Source of the DNA: Geomonas silvestris
Lineage (GTDB): Bacteria > Desulfobacterota > Desulfuromonadia > Geobacterales > Geobacteraceae
Direction of reading: 5' to 3'
Assembly (NCBI RefSeq): GCF_014193515.1
Contig: NZ_BLXX01000009.1
Coordinates: 110,331 to 174,330, forward strand
Length of the DNA: 64,000 nt
Part shown: positions 51,802 through 63,879 of the stretch, in pieces
Layout of the letters: each line of letters begins with the position of its first letter
Position numbering within the stretch: the stretch's first letter is position 1
Notes under the pieces: model-generated
Database searches by the model: none
What the model saw: only the letters and a program-made list of their open reading frames with translations
Told to the model about the DNA's origin: nothing
Program-made: the position numbers and the translations under genes

Positions 51802-52884
51802 TTATTCCCCTGCGGCCTGGTCCGCCAGGCGCGTGGCGAGCCCAACCAGATCCTTGCCGCGCTCGAGCCCGCTCAAGAAGCGCTCCGGGATTCCGGAAAG
51901 CCCCGTCTGGGCCCCGACCAGGGCTCCGGTCAGGATGGCGCGAGCCTGGTTCTGCCCGCCGCCGTTCACCGCGTGCAAGACCGCCGACTCGAAATCGTCG
52001 TGAAAGCGGGCCGCCAGGTAGTAGGCCGCCGGGAGCTGGTGGTAAATGGCGCAGGGCATGCCGTAGACGAGGGAGACCTTCCAGGCGGGCTCGATGCGGA
52101 TTTCCGGGTCGGCCGCGGCCTGCGCCATGTAGCTCGGGGTAAGCAGCGCGTCGGGCGAGGCGAACTTCCCCACCCGCGGCGGGTCCGGGGCCCCCGGCCG
52201 GGGCGGCCCCAGGTTGTCGCTGGTCACCGCGTGGAAGGGGAGGGCACCCTCCTTGACGAGCTTCATGAGCTTCATGGAGAGCTGCGCGTCGAGGCGGTGC
52301 CCCTCAACCAACATCCCCAGCACCGCCCCGTAGGCCACGGTCATCGAGACGACGGTGGCGTCGTTCTGGGTGAGCGCGGTGTTCGCCGCGACGCTCTGCG
52401 CGAGCCTCGCCGGGTCCCGGGCGTAGCGCACCGCGAGGGCGAGGGTGCGCTCGATCGCCTCGGTGGTGTCGGCATGCCCGCCGGTCTCCCCCCAGGGGAG
52501 GTTCTGCTCGACCCGGCGCCGGTACAGCTCGCGGATCGACTGGCTGGTGTAGCCCCCCGGCCCGCTGATGGGGGTGCCGTCCAGAAGCGGCAGGAGCTCC
52601 TGGTCCATCCGGTAGCAGAAGTCGGCCTCGTCGTAGCCGCCGCGCTCCGCGAGCGACTGAACCGTGAGCCCCAGGATATACCCCGCCTGGGAGAGCTGGC
52701 CCGCTTTGAGCCCGGCGTGGTAGCGCCCCGGCCGGGGTTCGGTGTAGCCGTCGATCCACTCGCCGTAATCCCGGCGCAGCTCGCCTAGGTCGTAGTACCA
52801 GTGGGGCCCCAGCCCCAGTGCGTCGCCGATGAAGGCGCCCATCAGGGCTCCCGCGGCGCGGTCTTTCAATGATGTCTGCTGCAT
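51802..52884 (-). CDS. ADP-ribosylglycohydrolase / J1-crystallin-like protein, metal-site residues altered
   Basis: 360 residues with the all-helical ADP-ribosylglycohydrolase pattern: GALMGAFIGDALGLGPHWYY at the N-terminus and GGGQNQARAILTGALVGAQ at the C-terminus. In active enzymes the first region is followed by T-D-D-T and the last reads GGDTDT; here these are GQLSQAG and GGGQNQ. Only the first Asp (GDALG) is left, so the two Mg2+ sites are probably lost. This is the situation in the J1-crystallin-like branch. It may bind rather than hydrolyse ADP-ribosyl groups, or act on another substrate. It is first in a two-gene unit with the hydrolase-OsmC fusion. Confidence 0.85.
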   Translation of the reverse strand: MQQTSLKDRAAGALMGAFIGDALGLGPHWYYDLGELRRDYGEWIDGYTEPRPGRYHAGLKAGQLSQAGYILGLTVQSLAERGGYDEADFCYRMDQELLPLLDGTPISGPGGYTSQSIRELYRRRVEQNLPWGETGGHADTTEAIERTLALAVRYARDPARLAQSVAANTALTQNDATVVSMTVAYGAVLGMLVEGHRLDAQLSMKLMKLVKEGALPFHAVTSDNLGPPRPGAPDPPRVGKFASPDALLTPSYMAQAAADPEIRIEPAWKVSLVYGMPCAIYHQLPAAYYLAARFHDDFESAVLHAVNGGGQNQARAILTGALVGAQTGLSGIPERFLSGLERGKDLVGLATRLADQAAGE

Positions 52885-53590
52885 CTCATACCTCCCGAGT
52901 CTGGTGATTCTGTCTCGCCGAGCACTGTCAATGCCTCTCGCGGTGTCTCATTCTGATCCGAAACTGGTGATTGATTCGGATCGGCAACCGGCACAGCGAA
53001 CGGGCCCTCTGCCGATTATACCATCCGCAGCTGAATGAGAGGTGGCTGAGCACTAGTGACGAGCCTTTTGTTTGTGTTCTGAGCTTGCGGCTCGGCAGGT
53101 GATGAGGCGCAAGCTCGATCGGCAGCTCAAGGTATGCTGCTGCACCGAAACGTTGAGAGAAGGGTGCCGCAACGACGATCAATGCTGTGGATCTCGCGGG
53201 CGTGCAGGTGGGTAGGGCAAGCCCCCGCGCCGATGCCGCCGGTGAGCCGCCTGCCGCACCGCTGGCGCGGCTGCCACGGGGAAGCTGCCCCTCCCCCACA
53301 CAACTCGGCCACCCCGTTGGAATCTTTACGGTAGTCAGGTAAAATCGTTGCTGTGCCTGGAGAGGACCGGCAGAGCCCGTCATCTAAAATCAGTTTATGA
53401 GTAAGTGGAAAACTTACGACCCGAGATTGTCTCCCTGATTTTGCTGTTCTGCCTTGTCTTTGTTTTCCGAATGCAGTAATAGCAGAGTGAACGTGCTGTC
53501 CTTTTCCTTCAGGACTCAGCCGCAACTGCCATAGTAAGCAGAGAGATGGTTTATTAACGAGTGTTTGGTTCGATCAGCAACGGGGTGCCC
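52885..53590. other. Long intergenic region, no gene recognised
   Basis: About 700 bases before the hybrid kinase gene. Part of it (about 53130-53340) is G+C-rich and open in several frames, but no product shows a known motif and there is no good start site, so I do not call a gene. The segment 53345-53520 is AT-richer and probably contains the promoter for the signalling operon. A decayed gene or an unrecognised structured RNA in 53200-53330 is possible. Confidence 0.3.
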
Positions 53591-56992
<3,402 letters not shown>

Positions 56993-56998
56993 CGCGGC

Positions 56999-57832
56999 AT
57001 GCCGGGGACGCTCAACCTGCAGCAGGCGGCCGAGCTGGGGCGCCTTTTGGCCGACCTGGCCCGGGTCTACGGCTACGACTTCCGGGACTACGCCGAGGCA
57101 TCGCTGAGGCGCCGGCTGCTTTTGTGGCTCGCCGCTTCCGGGTTCGGCTCCTTCGAGACGGCGCGCCGGGCACTTTTGCGGGACCCCGCGCTCTTCGAGG
57201 GGCTCTTGGACGGCGTCACGGTGAACGTCTCGGAGATGTTCCGGGACCCCCAGGTGTTCAAGCTGTTGCGCGAGCAGGTGGTGCCGCATCTCGCCACCTA
57301 CCCGTTCGTGAAGATCTGGCATGCCGGCTGCGCGAGCGGCGAGGAGGCCTACTCGATGGCCATCCTGTTGGACGAAGAGGGGCTCAAGGGTCGCTACCGG
57401 ATCTACGCTACCGACATCAACCAGAAGGTGCTGAAGACGGCCCAGGACGGCATCTTCCCGCTCTCGGGGATGCGGCTTTACACCCAGAACTACCAGAAGG
57501 GGGGCGGCCGGGGCGCCTTCTCGGACTACTACACGGCGGGCTACGACCACGCCCTTTTGAGCGCTGCACTAAAGGAAGGGATCGTGTTCGCCCAGCACAA
57601 CCTGGCGGTCGACGGCTGCTTCGGCGAGATGCAGTTCGTCCTCTGCCGCAACGTGCTCATCTACTTCAAGCAGTCCCTTAGGCGCCGGGTCCTGGAACTC
57701 TTCGACTCGAGCCTCACTCCCGGAGGCTTTCTCTGCCTGGGGACCAAGGAGACGCTGGCAGGCAGCGAGCTGGCCCCCCGGTACCAGGAGCTGGCCCCGC
57801 GCAGCCGGGTCTATCGGAAACGCTATGGGTAG
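56999..57832 (+). CDS. cheR: CheR-type chemotaxis protein methyltransferase
   Basis: 277 residues. CheR N-terminal helices (LGRLLADLARVYGYDFRDYA, ASLRRRLLLWLA), NVSEMFRDPQVFKLL, the SAM-binding WHAGCASGEEAYSMA, IYATDINQKVLKTAQDG, and CRNVLIYFKQSLRRRVLEL. It methylates glutamates of receptors or of the kinase-associated coiled coils. The NVSEMFRDP variant (usually NxTxFFRxP) is a common CheR variant in hybrid systems. It begins 6 bases after the kinase gene stop and overlaps cheB by 8 bases. Confidence 0.94.
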   Translation: MPGTLNLQQAAELGRLLADLARVYGYDFRDYAEASLRRRLLLWLAASGFGSFETARRALLRDPALFEGLLDGVTVNVSEMFRDPQVFKLLREQVVPHLATYPFVKIWHAGCASGEEAYSMAILLDEEGLKGRYRIYATDINQKVLKTAQDGIFPLSGMRLYTQNYQKGGGRGAFSDYYTAGYDHALLSAALKEGIVFAQHNLAVDGCFGEMQFVLCRNVLIYFKQSLRRRVLELFDSSLTPGGFLCLGTKETLAGSELAPRYQELAPRSRVYRKRYG

Positions 57833-58394
57833 GTATCGCGCCATAACGATGGGGGTATCGACCGGCGGCATGGCCGTATTGAGGGCGCTCCTCGGCGCGC
57901 TCCCGGCCGATTTCCCGCTGCCGGTACTGGCGGTGCAGCACGTAAGCCCGCTTTCGGGGGGAGAGCTGGCTCTGCTGCTGGACGAGACCTGCGCTATCCG
58001 GGTCAAGGAGGCCGACGACCAGGAGGTCCCGACCGGCGGGACGGTGTACCTCGCGCCGGCCAACTACCATCTGCTCCTGGAACCCGAGGGGAGCCTGGCG
58101 CTTTCCCTGGACCCGCCGGTCAACTTCTCCCGCCCCTCGATCGACGTCCTCTTCGAATCGGCGGCCGAAGCGCTGGGGGATGCGCTGATCGGGGTGGTGC
58201 TCTCCGGGGTGGGATCCGACGGTAGCCGCGGCTTGCGCTGCATCAAAGAGCGCGGCGGCACCGCGGTGGTGCAGGACCCGGCGGACGCCATCGCCCCGGG
58301 GATGCCCCTAAACGCCCTGAAACTGGTGACGCCGGACTACCGGCTCACCCTGGCCCAGATGCCCCAGCTCTTCATCACCCTTTCGGAACAGTGA
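57825..58394 (+). CDS. Stand-alone CheB methylesterase domain
   Basis: 189 residues: only the catalytic domain, no receiver. Catalytic Ser in MGVSTGGMAVL, His in LAVQHVSPLSGGEL, Asp in LSGVGSDGSRGLR, followed by VVQDPADAIAPGMPLNAL. Without a receiver its activity must be set by partners, likely the receivers encoded on both sides. Together with CheR it forms a methylation/demethylation pair for the upstream kinase rather than for flagellar receptors (inference). Confidence 0.93.
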   Translation: MGRYRAITMGVSTGGMAVLRALLGALPADFPLPVLAVQHVSPLSGGELALLLDETCAIRVKEADDQEVPTGGTVYLAPANYHLLLEPEGSLALSLDPPVNFSRPSIDVLFESAAEALGDALIGVVLSGVGSDGSRGLRCIKERGGTAVVQDPADAIAPGMPLNALKLVTPDYRLTLAQMPQLFITLSEQ

Positions 58395-58401
58395 GACCGT
58401 C

Positions 58402-59652
58402 ATGCCCAGCTTCCAGAACATACCCGTACTGATCGTCGACGACCGCCCCGAGAACCTGGTCTCGCTCCAGGAGCTTTTGCGCGACCTGGAACTGGACCTG
58501 GTGCAGGCCCACTCCGGCAACGAGGCGCTGCGCCAGGCCCTGCACCACGACTTCGCCCTGGTGCTTTTGGACGTCCAGATGCCGGAGATGGACGGATTCG
58601 AAACGGCGGAACTGCTGCGCCGCAACCCCAAGACCCGCCACTTCCCCATCATCTTCGTCACCGCCGGACTGCGCGAGGAGCGCCACCTCTTCAAGGGGTA
58701 CGAAGCGGGGGCGGTCGACTACCTCATGAAACCGATCGAGCCGGAGATCCTGCGCAGCAAGGTGCGGGTCTTCTGCGAGCTGTACCGCCAGCGCCGGGAG
58801 CTCGAACGGGTCAGCCTGGAGCTTGAGCGCAAGCACGAGGAGCTCAAGCTCAAGCACGAAGAGCTGGCCCAGCAAAACCGCAAGCTGCAGGACACCTACC
58901 AGGAGCTCGAGGAGGAGACCGCGCAGCGTCTTTTGGCCGTCGAGGAGCTGCGCCACAAGGACCAGATCATGCTGCACCAGGGGCGTATGGCCGCCATGGG
59001 GGAGATGCTCAACAACATCGCCCACCAGTGGCGCCAGCCGCTCAACGTGCTGGGGCTCAAGATCCAGGAGCTCGGACTGAGCTACGACCTGGAGGAGCTC
59101 ACCCCGGAGCAGCTGCACAGAAACATCAACAAGGTCATGGAGATCCTGCGGCACATGTCGCAGACCATCGACGACTTCCAGAACTTCACCGCCCCCGACA
59201 AGGAGAAGTGCCGGTTCAGCGGCAAGGAGGTGGTGGAGAAGACCCTCTCCCTGATCGGGGAGAGCTTCCGCGCCAAGGGGGTCGTGGTGAGCGCCGAGTC
59301 CTGCGACGAGGTTACCATCTTCGGTTACCCCAACGAATACCGCCAGGTGCTGCTCAACATCCTGATGAACGCGAAAGACGCGCTGGCGGAGCGGCACACC
59401 GAGGGTGCCCGCATCGTGGTGCGCCTGTGGCGGGAGGGGGAGCGCTCGTTGCTCACGGTGACCGACAACGCCGGAGGGATCGCCGACGAGATTATGGACC
59501 GGGTGTTCGATGCCTACTTCACGACCAAGGATCTGGGGAAGGGGACCGGTTTGGGGCTTTTCATGTCCAAGGTGATCATCGAGAAAAACATGGGGGGGCG
59601 TCTTTCGGTGCACAACGTCCCCGAAGGCGCGGAATTCAGGATCGAGGTCTGA
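58402..59652 (+). CDS. Receiver-histidine kinase (soluble)
   Basis: 416 residues. Receiver at 5-125 (VLIVDDRPENLVSLQELLRD; VLLDVQMPEMDGFETAELLR; VDYLMKPIEP), a coiled coil (~130-185; ERVSLELERKHEELKLKHEE), a HisKA-like region with the phosphorylated His in NNIAHQWRQPLNVLGLK, and HATPase (NILMNAKDALAER, DNAGGIADEI, GKGTGLGLFMSKVI). The HQWRQPL form of the H-box is common in Geobacter-type kinases. It lacks any membrane segment, so it is controlled through its receiver, presumably by the upstream hybrid kinase. Confidence 0.93.
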   Translation: MPSFQNIPVLIVDDRPENLVSLQELLRDLELDLVQAHSGNEALRQALHHDFALVLLDVQMPEMDGFETAELLRRNPKTRHFPIIFVTAGLREERHLFKGYEAGAVDYLMKPIEPEILRSKVRVFCELYRQRRELERVSLELERKHEELKLKHEELAQQNRKLQDTYQELEEETAQRLLAVEELRHKDQIMLHQGRMAAMGEMLNNIAHQWRQPLNVLGLKIQELGLSYDLEELTPEQLHRNINKVMEILRHMSQTIDDFQNFTAPDKEKCRFSGKEVVEKTLSLIGESFRAKGVVVSAESCDEVTIFGYPNEYRQVLLNILMNAKDALAERHTEGARIVVRLWREGERSLLTVTDNAGGIADEIMDRVFDAYFTTKDLGKGTGLGLFMSKVIIEKNMGGRLSVHNVPEGAEFRIEV

Positions 59653-59653
59653 T

Positions 59654-60058
59654 ATGGAAGGTGCCGAGAAGAGAGCCGTTTGCCTCCTCGTGGTTGAGGA
59701 CGATCCGGAGACCCGCAGCACCATCAGTTCGGTAGTGGCACGGCGCTTCCCCGACATCACCGTCCGCGTCGCCGAAAACGGTCAGGTCGGGCTCGAGCTC
59801 TGCAAGGAGTTCAGGCCGGTCCTGGTCATCACCGACATCAACATGCCGGTCATGGACGGGCTGCGCATGATCGAGGAGATCCGCGCGGTGCGCGAGGAGA
59901 CCAGGTTCATCGTGATGACCGGCTACAGCGACCGCTACCACGTGGAGAACTCGAGCCAGCTCGGCATCAGCGGTTTCCTGGTGAAACCGGTCGACCTGCG
60001 CGAGCTCTTTACCGCGAGCGAGAAGTGCCTGAAGGAGTTGCGGCACCCCGACAGCTGA
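59654..60058 (+). CDS. Single-domain response regulator
   Basis: 134 residues, 1 base after the kinase stop. Complete receiver: CLLVVEDDPETRSTISSVVA, phosphoacceptor in VLVITDINMPVMDGLRM, FIVMTGYSDRYH, Lys in GFLVKPVDLREL. No output domain, so it works as a CheY-like protein or phosphotransfer element. It ends the operon. Confidence 0.93.
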   Translation: MEGAEKRAVCLLVVEDDPETRSTISSVVARRFPDITVRVAENGQVGLELCKEFRPVLVITDINMPVMDGLRMIEEIRAVREETRFIVMTGYSDRYHVENSSQLGISGFLVKPVDLRELFTASEKCLKELRHPDS

Positions 60059-60387
60059 AGCACCCGCTTGGGTCTTTCGCTGCGGCTGGCGGCACCGCAC
60101 CGGTCCCCGCCCGCAGCATGTTGCGCTCCGCTGGCCGGATGGCGTGCTCCGCCGCCAGTTTCCCCGCCCGCTCTTCCCCCGCCCAAGCTTTTACCCTATT
60201 TTTACATCTCTCCTGCCACAGTTTCGCGTATCATTAAAACCCAGCCGCTGCGCAACGCAGCGCGCCGGAGATGCGGGTGCGCGGTCTCCGGTGTCCCTAT
60301 AACCCCTGCCTGCCGGCCGGAGCCCGGTTGCTGGCGAACCGGCACCGGGGCGCGCCGATTTTTTCCACCACAAGGAGTCTACCGAGC
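60059..60387. other. Intergenic region, no gene seen
   Basis: 329 bases, mostly G+C-rich. A TTTTTACATC-N-rich stretch at 60197-60240 is AT-richer and may hold the promoter of the PAS gene. The AAGGAG site of that gene is at 60372-60377. Confidence 0.3.
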
Positions 60388-60795
60388 ATGAGCGTCATCG
60401 AAGTAAGTGAAGAGATCCGCCGCAACTTTCACCTCTTTTGGGACAACTTCCCCAGTGCCGTTACCTTGGTCTACAAGGACCGCACCATCGTGGAGGCGAA
60501 CACCGTCGCCCTGCAGCAGGGGTACCCGGTGGGGACCAAGTGCGTCGAGCTGGGGGAGAAAAAGCACCATGCCGGCTGCCGCGCGAACGTCGCCCTGCGC
60601 GAAAAGAAAGGGGTGCGCGAGGTTGGCTACTACGATTTCCTCGACAAGGTGATCGACGGGTACTGGGTCCCGCTGGCGGGGTCCGAAGACCTCTACGTCC
60701 ACTTCGGCATCGACATCACCGATTACGCCGCTGATCGGATGTTCCCGGCGAAAGCCGGCAGCGAGTGCGATTCCTGCTCCTGCAGCTGCGGCTGA
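60388..60795 (+). CDS. PAS-domain protein with Cys-rich C-terminal tail
   Basis: 135 residues from ATG 60388. A single PAS-like domain fills the protein: FHLFWDNFPSAVTLVYKDRT, IVEANTVALQQGYPVGTKCV, GVREVGYYDFLDKVIDGYWV, LYVHFGIDITDYA. Cys52 and Cys64 (in KCVELGEKKHHAGCRAN, flanking two His) could bind a metal or haem; the tail SECDSCSCSCG adds four more cysteines (127, 130, 132, 134). Such a cluster suggests Fe-S, zinc or redox sensing. There is no output domain, so it is either a small sensor that partners with another protein or a metal-binding protein. Family unknown beyond PAS. Confidence 0.75.
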   Translation: MSVIEVSEEIRRNFHLFWDNFPSAVTLVYKDRTIVEANTVALQQGYPVGTKCVELGEKKHHAGCRANVALREKKGVREVGYYDFLDKVIDGYWVPLAGSEDLYVHFGIDITDYAADRMFPAKAGSECDSCSCSCG

Positions 60796-61002
60796 TCCTT
60801 TACCCCACGCGGAGGCTGCCGAAGCTTGAGCGACACTTCGGCAGCCTCGCCCCCCTGCTGGCCTCCCGCTGTTACCACCTGGCAACCGAACAGTTCCCCC
60901 GTTTCGCCGCTTCCCCGCGTCGCAAGGCGCAGCGCAAAGCCGCATGCTCGCTGCCTTCTCGTGCTCACCCGCAGACTCGATCGACCTACCGAAAAAATAC
61001 CC

Positions 61003-61031
61003 TTGACAAGAACCTCAAAGGTGATTAGTTT
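61003..61031 (+). promoter_or_regulatory. Promoter of the marR-type gene
   Basis: TTGACA (61003-61008), 17 bases, TAGTTT (61026-61031). The -10 overlaps the first bases of the operator that begins at 61027, so binding there would block RNA polymerase. Confidence 0.6.
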
Positions 61032-61050
61032 AATATCAAACGATATGATG
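61027..61050. promoter_or_regulatory. MarR-type operator upstream of the regulator gene
   Basis: AGTTTAATATCAAACGATAT contains the palindrome ATATC-AAAC-GATAT (61033-61046). The word AGTTTAATAT with a following CGAT is repeated at 61536-61554 before yceI. Probable autoregulatory site. Confidence 0.7.
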
Positions 61051-61069
61051 TTAACTTAAAGGGGCAGCC

Positions 61070-61510
61070 ATGAGCGACACGAACCTGAAAAGCCTGGCAC
61101 TTGGTACCTACACAAAGCTGATGCGCGCGGCCGAGTCGGCAACCAACCGCACCAGCAAGGTGATGACCGCGGCGGGTCTCACCATAAGCCAGTTCGGCGT
61201 GCTGGAAGCGCTCTACCACAAGGGACCGCTCTGCCAGCGCGACATCGCCGCCAAGATCCTGAAGAGCACCGGCAACATCACCCTGGTCATCGACAACCTG
61301 GAGAAAAACGGCTTGGTGCGGCGCGAGCGGGACAGCGAAGACCGTCGCTTCCTGACCGTGCACCTCACCGAGGCGGGGACCGGGCTGATCGCCAAGGTCT
61401 TTGCCGACGTGGAGGCCGCCATCGTCGCCGACCTCGCCACCCTCACGGCAGAGGAGCAGGAAACTCTCGGCCGCCTCTGCAAGAAACTCGGGTTGAAAGG
61501 CGCAGCCTGA
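61070..61510 (+). CDS. MarR-family transcriptional regulator
   Basis: 146 residues with an AAAGGGGCAGCC start site. Winged-helix of the MarR type: AAGLTISQFGVLEALYHKGP, CQRDIAAKILKSTGNITLVI (recognition helix), DNLEKNGLVRRERDSEDRRF (wing with DxRxxxV-like motif), LTVHLTEAGTGLI. It is most like the OhrR/YhjI-type regulators of YceI and pirin genes. Shared operator words before this gene and before yceI suggest that it represses both; the ligand is unknown. Confidence 0.93.
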   Translation: MSDTNLKSLALGTYTKLMRAAESATNRTSKVMTAAGLTISQFGVLEALYHKGPLCQRDIAAKILKSTGNITLVIDNLEKNGLVRRERDSEDRRFLTVHLTEAGTGLIAKVFADVEAAIVADLATLTAEEQETLGRLCKKLGLKGAA

Positions 61511-61535
61511 GCCGGCTAAAAAAATTTGGCCAAGT

Positions 61536-61560
61536 AGTTTAATATTGAATCGATTAACAT
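61536..61560. promoter_or_regulatory. MarR-type operator upstream of yceI
   Basis: AGTTTAATATTGAATCGATT with ends TTAAT / ATTAA (61539-61543, 61553-61557) forming an interrupted palindrome. It shares the first ten bases and the CGAT with the operator at 61027-61050. Confidence 0.7.
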
Positions 61561-61607
61561 CTAACCAAAGCTGACGCAGCGTCGGCACCATCAAAAGGAG
61601 AAACACC

Positions 61608-62198
61608 ATGAAACGCACCATCGCAGCAGTAGCCACCGTCGTCACCCTGTCCCTCCCCAGCTTCGCCTTCGCCTCCACCTGGAGCATCGACCCGGAACAC
61701 TCGAACATCGGGTTCAAGGTCCGTCACATGATGGTATCCAACGTCAAGGGGAGCTTCGAGAAGGCCGGCGGGACCGTTGAGATCAACGACAAGGACATCA
61801 CCAAGTCGAAGGTTGAAGTGAACATCGACACCAACTCGGTGAACACCAACATCGCCAAGCGCGACGCCCACCTGCGCGGACCCGACTTCTTCGACGCCGC
61901 CAAGTACCCCACCATGACCTTCGTCTCGAAGAAGGTGGCCAAGGCCGGCAAGGACAGGCTGAAGGTGACCGGCGACCTCACCCTGCACGGGGTGACCAAG
62001 CAGGTGGTGCTGGACGTCGAGGGGCCCAGCAAGGAGAGCAAGGATCCCTGGGGCAACATCCGCAAGGGGGCTACCGCCAGCACCAAGATCAGCCGGAAGG
62101 ACTTCGGCCTGGTCTACAACGCGGCGCTGGAAACCGGCGGAGTGGCAGTGGGTGACGAGGTAGCCATCACCCTCGAGATCGAGATGATCAGGAAGTAA
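61608..62198 (+). CDS. YceI-family periplasmic lipid-binding protein
   Basis: 196 residues. Signal peptide MKRTIAAVATVVTLSLPSFA, cut near AFA-STW. Then the YceI lipocalin-like barrel: WSIDPEHSNIGFKVRHMMVS, GSFEKAGGTVEIND, RDAHLRGPDFFDAAKYPTMT, GDLTLHGVTKQVVLDVE, and the end RKDFGLVYNAALETGG. YceI proteins bind isoprenoid quinones or other amphiphiles in a hydrophobic pocket. Same orientation as the MarR gene; own operator upstream. Confidence 0.95.
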   Translation: MKRTIAAVATVVTLSLPSFAFASTWSIDPEHSNIGFKVRHMMVSNVKGSFEKAGGTVEINDKDITKSKVEVNIDTNSVNTNIAKRDAHLRGPDFFDAAKYPTMTFVSKKVAKAGKDRLKVTGDLTLHGVTKQVVLDVEGPSKESKDPWGNIRKGATASTKISRKDFGLVYNAALETGGVAVGDEVAITLEIEMIRK

Positions 62199-62240
62199 GG
62201 CAGGTCACCACGCGGGAGGCCTGCACGAGGAGGCACGACC

Positions 62241-62939
62241 ATGGTACGCATCAGAAGAGCAGCAGAGCGCGGCCATGCCGATCACGGCTGGCTCGACACC
62301 TACCACACCTTTTCCTTCGCGGATTACTACGATCCGGAGCAGATGGGCTTCCGGTCGCTCAGGGTGATCAACGAGGACCGGGTGCAGCCTGGGGTAGGAT
62401 TCCCCAGCCACCCGCACCGGGACATGGAGATCCTCTCCTACGTCCTGGAAGGGGAGCTGGCCCATCGCGACAGCATGGGGAACGGCTCGGTGATCCGGCC
62501 CGGCGAGATTCAGCGCATGAGCGCCGGCACCGGGATCACCCACAGCGAGTTCAACCCGTCCAGAAAAAGCGGGGTGCACTTCCTGCAGATCTGGATCCTG
62601 CCGGCCACGCCGGGGATTACCCCGGGCTATGAGCAGAAGGCCTTCAGCGCGGCGGAGAAAGAAGGGGTGTTGCGCCTGATCGCCTCGCCGGACGGACGGG
62701 ACGGCTCGGTCAGCATCCACCAGGACGCGCACCTCTTCACGACGCTCCTCGAGCCGGGTAGCGAGTTGGGCCACCCGTTGCAGAAAGGGCGGCATGCCTG
62801 GGTCCAGGTGGTAAGCGGCGAAGTGCTGGTGAACGGTCATCTGTTGCGGGGAAGCGACGGTGCCGCCTTAAGCGGCGAGGAGCTTGTGCTGCTGACCGGC
62901 AGGCAAAAAGGCGAGGTGCTGCTTTTCGATCTGGCTTGA
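62241..62939 (+). CDS. Pirin / YhhW-type cupin (quercetinase-like)
   Basis: 232 residues, ATG 62241 after GAGGAGGCACGACC. Pirin signatures: TYHTFSFADYYDPEQMGF, FPSHPHRDMEILSYVLEGEL with the metal His-x-His, DSMGNGSVIRPGEIQRMSAG, TGITHSEFNPS (third and fourth ligands) and LLFDLA at the end. YhhW and related pirins have Fe-dependent dioxygenase activity on flavonols; the real substrate in anaerobes is unknown. It follows yceI by 42 bases and probably belongs to the same MarR-controlled unit. Confidence 0.94.
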   Translation: MVRIRRAAERGHADHGWLDTYHTFSFADYYDPEQMGFRSLRVINEDRVQPGVGFPSHPHRDMEILSYVLEGELAHRDSMGNGSVIRPGEIQRMSAGTGITHSEFNPSRKSGVHFLQIWILPATPGITPGYEQKAFSAAEKEGVLRLIASPDGRDGSVSIHQDAHLFTTLLEPGSELGHPLQKGRHAWVQVVSGEVLVNGHLLRGSDGAALSGEELVLLTGRQKGEVLLFDLA

Positions 62940-63029
62940 AAGGGGTCCCGGCGGGCAGGAAAACTGCCGGTAGGGAGAGGTGGGAGGAGGGGCGTCGAGC
63001 TCCTCCTCCGCTTGTTGCAGGAGGACGTT

Positions 63030-63806
63030 ATGAACCAGAAATTTCCGGCACTTTTCGTGTCGCACGGTGCACCCAGCATGGTCATCGAACCCTGCCCCAC
63101 CCGCAGCTTCCTGGAGCGGCTCGGGGAGAAGCTGGGAACGCCTGCCGGCATCGTCTGCGTTTCGGCACATTGGACCACGAGGGAGCCCCGGGTCACCACG
63201 CATCCCCATCCCCCCACCATCCACGACTTCGGCGGCTTCGCCGAGGAACTGCACCACCTGGAATACCGGGCGCCGGGCAACCCGCAGTTGGGTGAGCGGG
63301 TGCTCTCGCTGCTCGGGGAGCACGGCCTTGGCGGAGAGCCGGACCCGGTGCGCGGCTACGATCACGGAGCCTGGTCTCCGCTTATGCTGATGTACCCGCA
63401 GGCGCAGGTGCCGCTGGTCGAGCTCTCGGTGCAGCCCCATCTGGGTCCCGAGCACCATCTCGAGCTCGGAAGGGCGCTTGCAGCGCTGCGGGACGAGGGG
63501 ATCCTGGTCCTGGCCAGCGGGTCTACCACCCACAACCTGGCGGATTTCTTCGGCCGCAGTCTCGATGCAGCGCCGCTTTCCTATGCGCGGGACTTCGCTC
63601 AGTGGCTCAAAGAGGGGATCGAAGCGGGGCGTGTGGGGGATCTTCTGGCGTACCGGGAGCGGGCGCCCGAGGCCGTCAGGAACCACCCGACTCCGGAGCA
63701 CCTGCTGCCGTTATTCGTGGCGCTGGGGACGGGAGGTAAAGGGCGCCAGATCCACGACGCCTACACCTACGGTGCCCTCTCGATGGCGGCCTTCAGGTGG
63801 GATTGA
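63030..63806 (+). CDS. LigB/DODA-type extradiol ring-cleavage dioxygenase
   Basis: 258 residues, ATG 63030 after AGGAGGACGTT. Motifs of the class III extradiol family: ALFVSHGAPSM (first His), CVSAHWTTREPRVTT (second His), RGYDHGAWSPLMLMYP, LSVQPHLGPEHHLELGRAL and LASGSTTHNLADF. Bacterial DODA-like (YgiD) proteins open catechol-type rings with non-haem iron or zinc. The position after pirin and YceI suggests a joint response to quinone- or catechol-type compounds under MarR control (inference). Confidence 0.93.
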   Translation: MNQKFPALFVSHGAPSMVIEPCPTRSFLERLGEKLGTPAGIVCVSAHWTTREPRVTTHPHPPTIHDFGGFAEELHHLEYRAPGNPQLGERVLSLLGEHGLGGEPDPVRGYDHGAWSPLMLMYPQAQVPLVELSVQPHLGPEHHLELGRALAALRDEGILVLASGSTTHNLADFFGRSLDAAPLSYARDFAQWLKEGIEAGRVGDLLAYRERAPEAVRNHPTPEHLLPLFVALGTGGKGRQIHDAYTYGALSMAAFRWD

Positions 63807-63879
63807 CGGGAAGTGCAGTCGGGTAGCGGCACTCCCCGGGGGGAGCGGCGGGGGGGGGGCGGTCTCGAGCTGGAAAGAG

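Noticed and set aside
53127..53525. Minus- and plus-strand open frames in the long gap before the hybrid kinase, considered as a gene or a cobalamin-type riboswitch
   Set aside because: No start site, no motif, and the conserved riboswitch core words are not in the right order.
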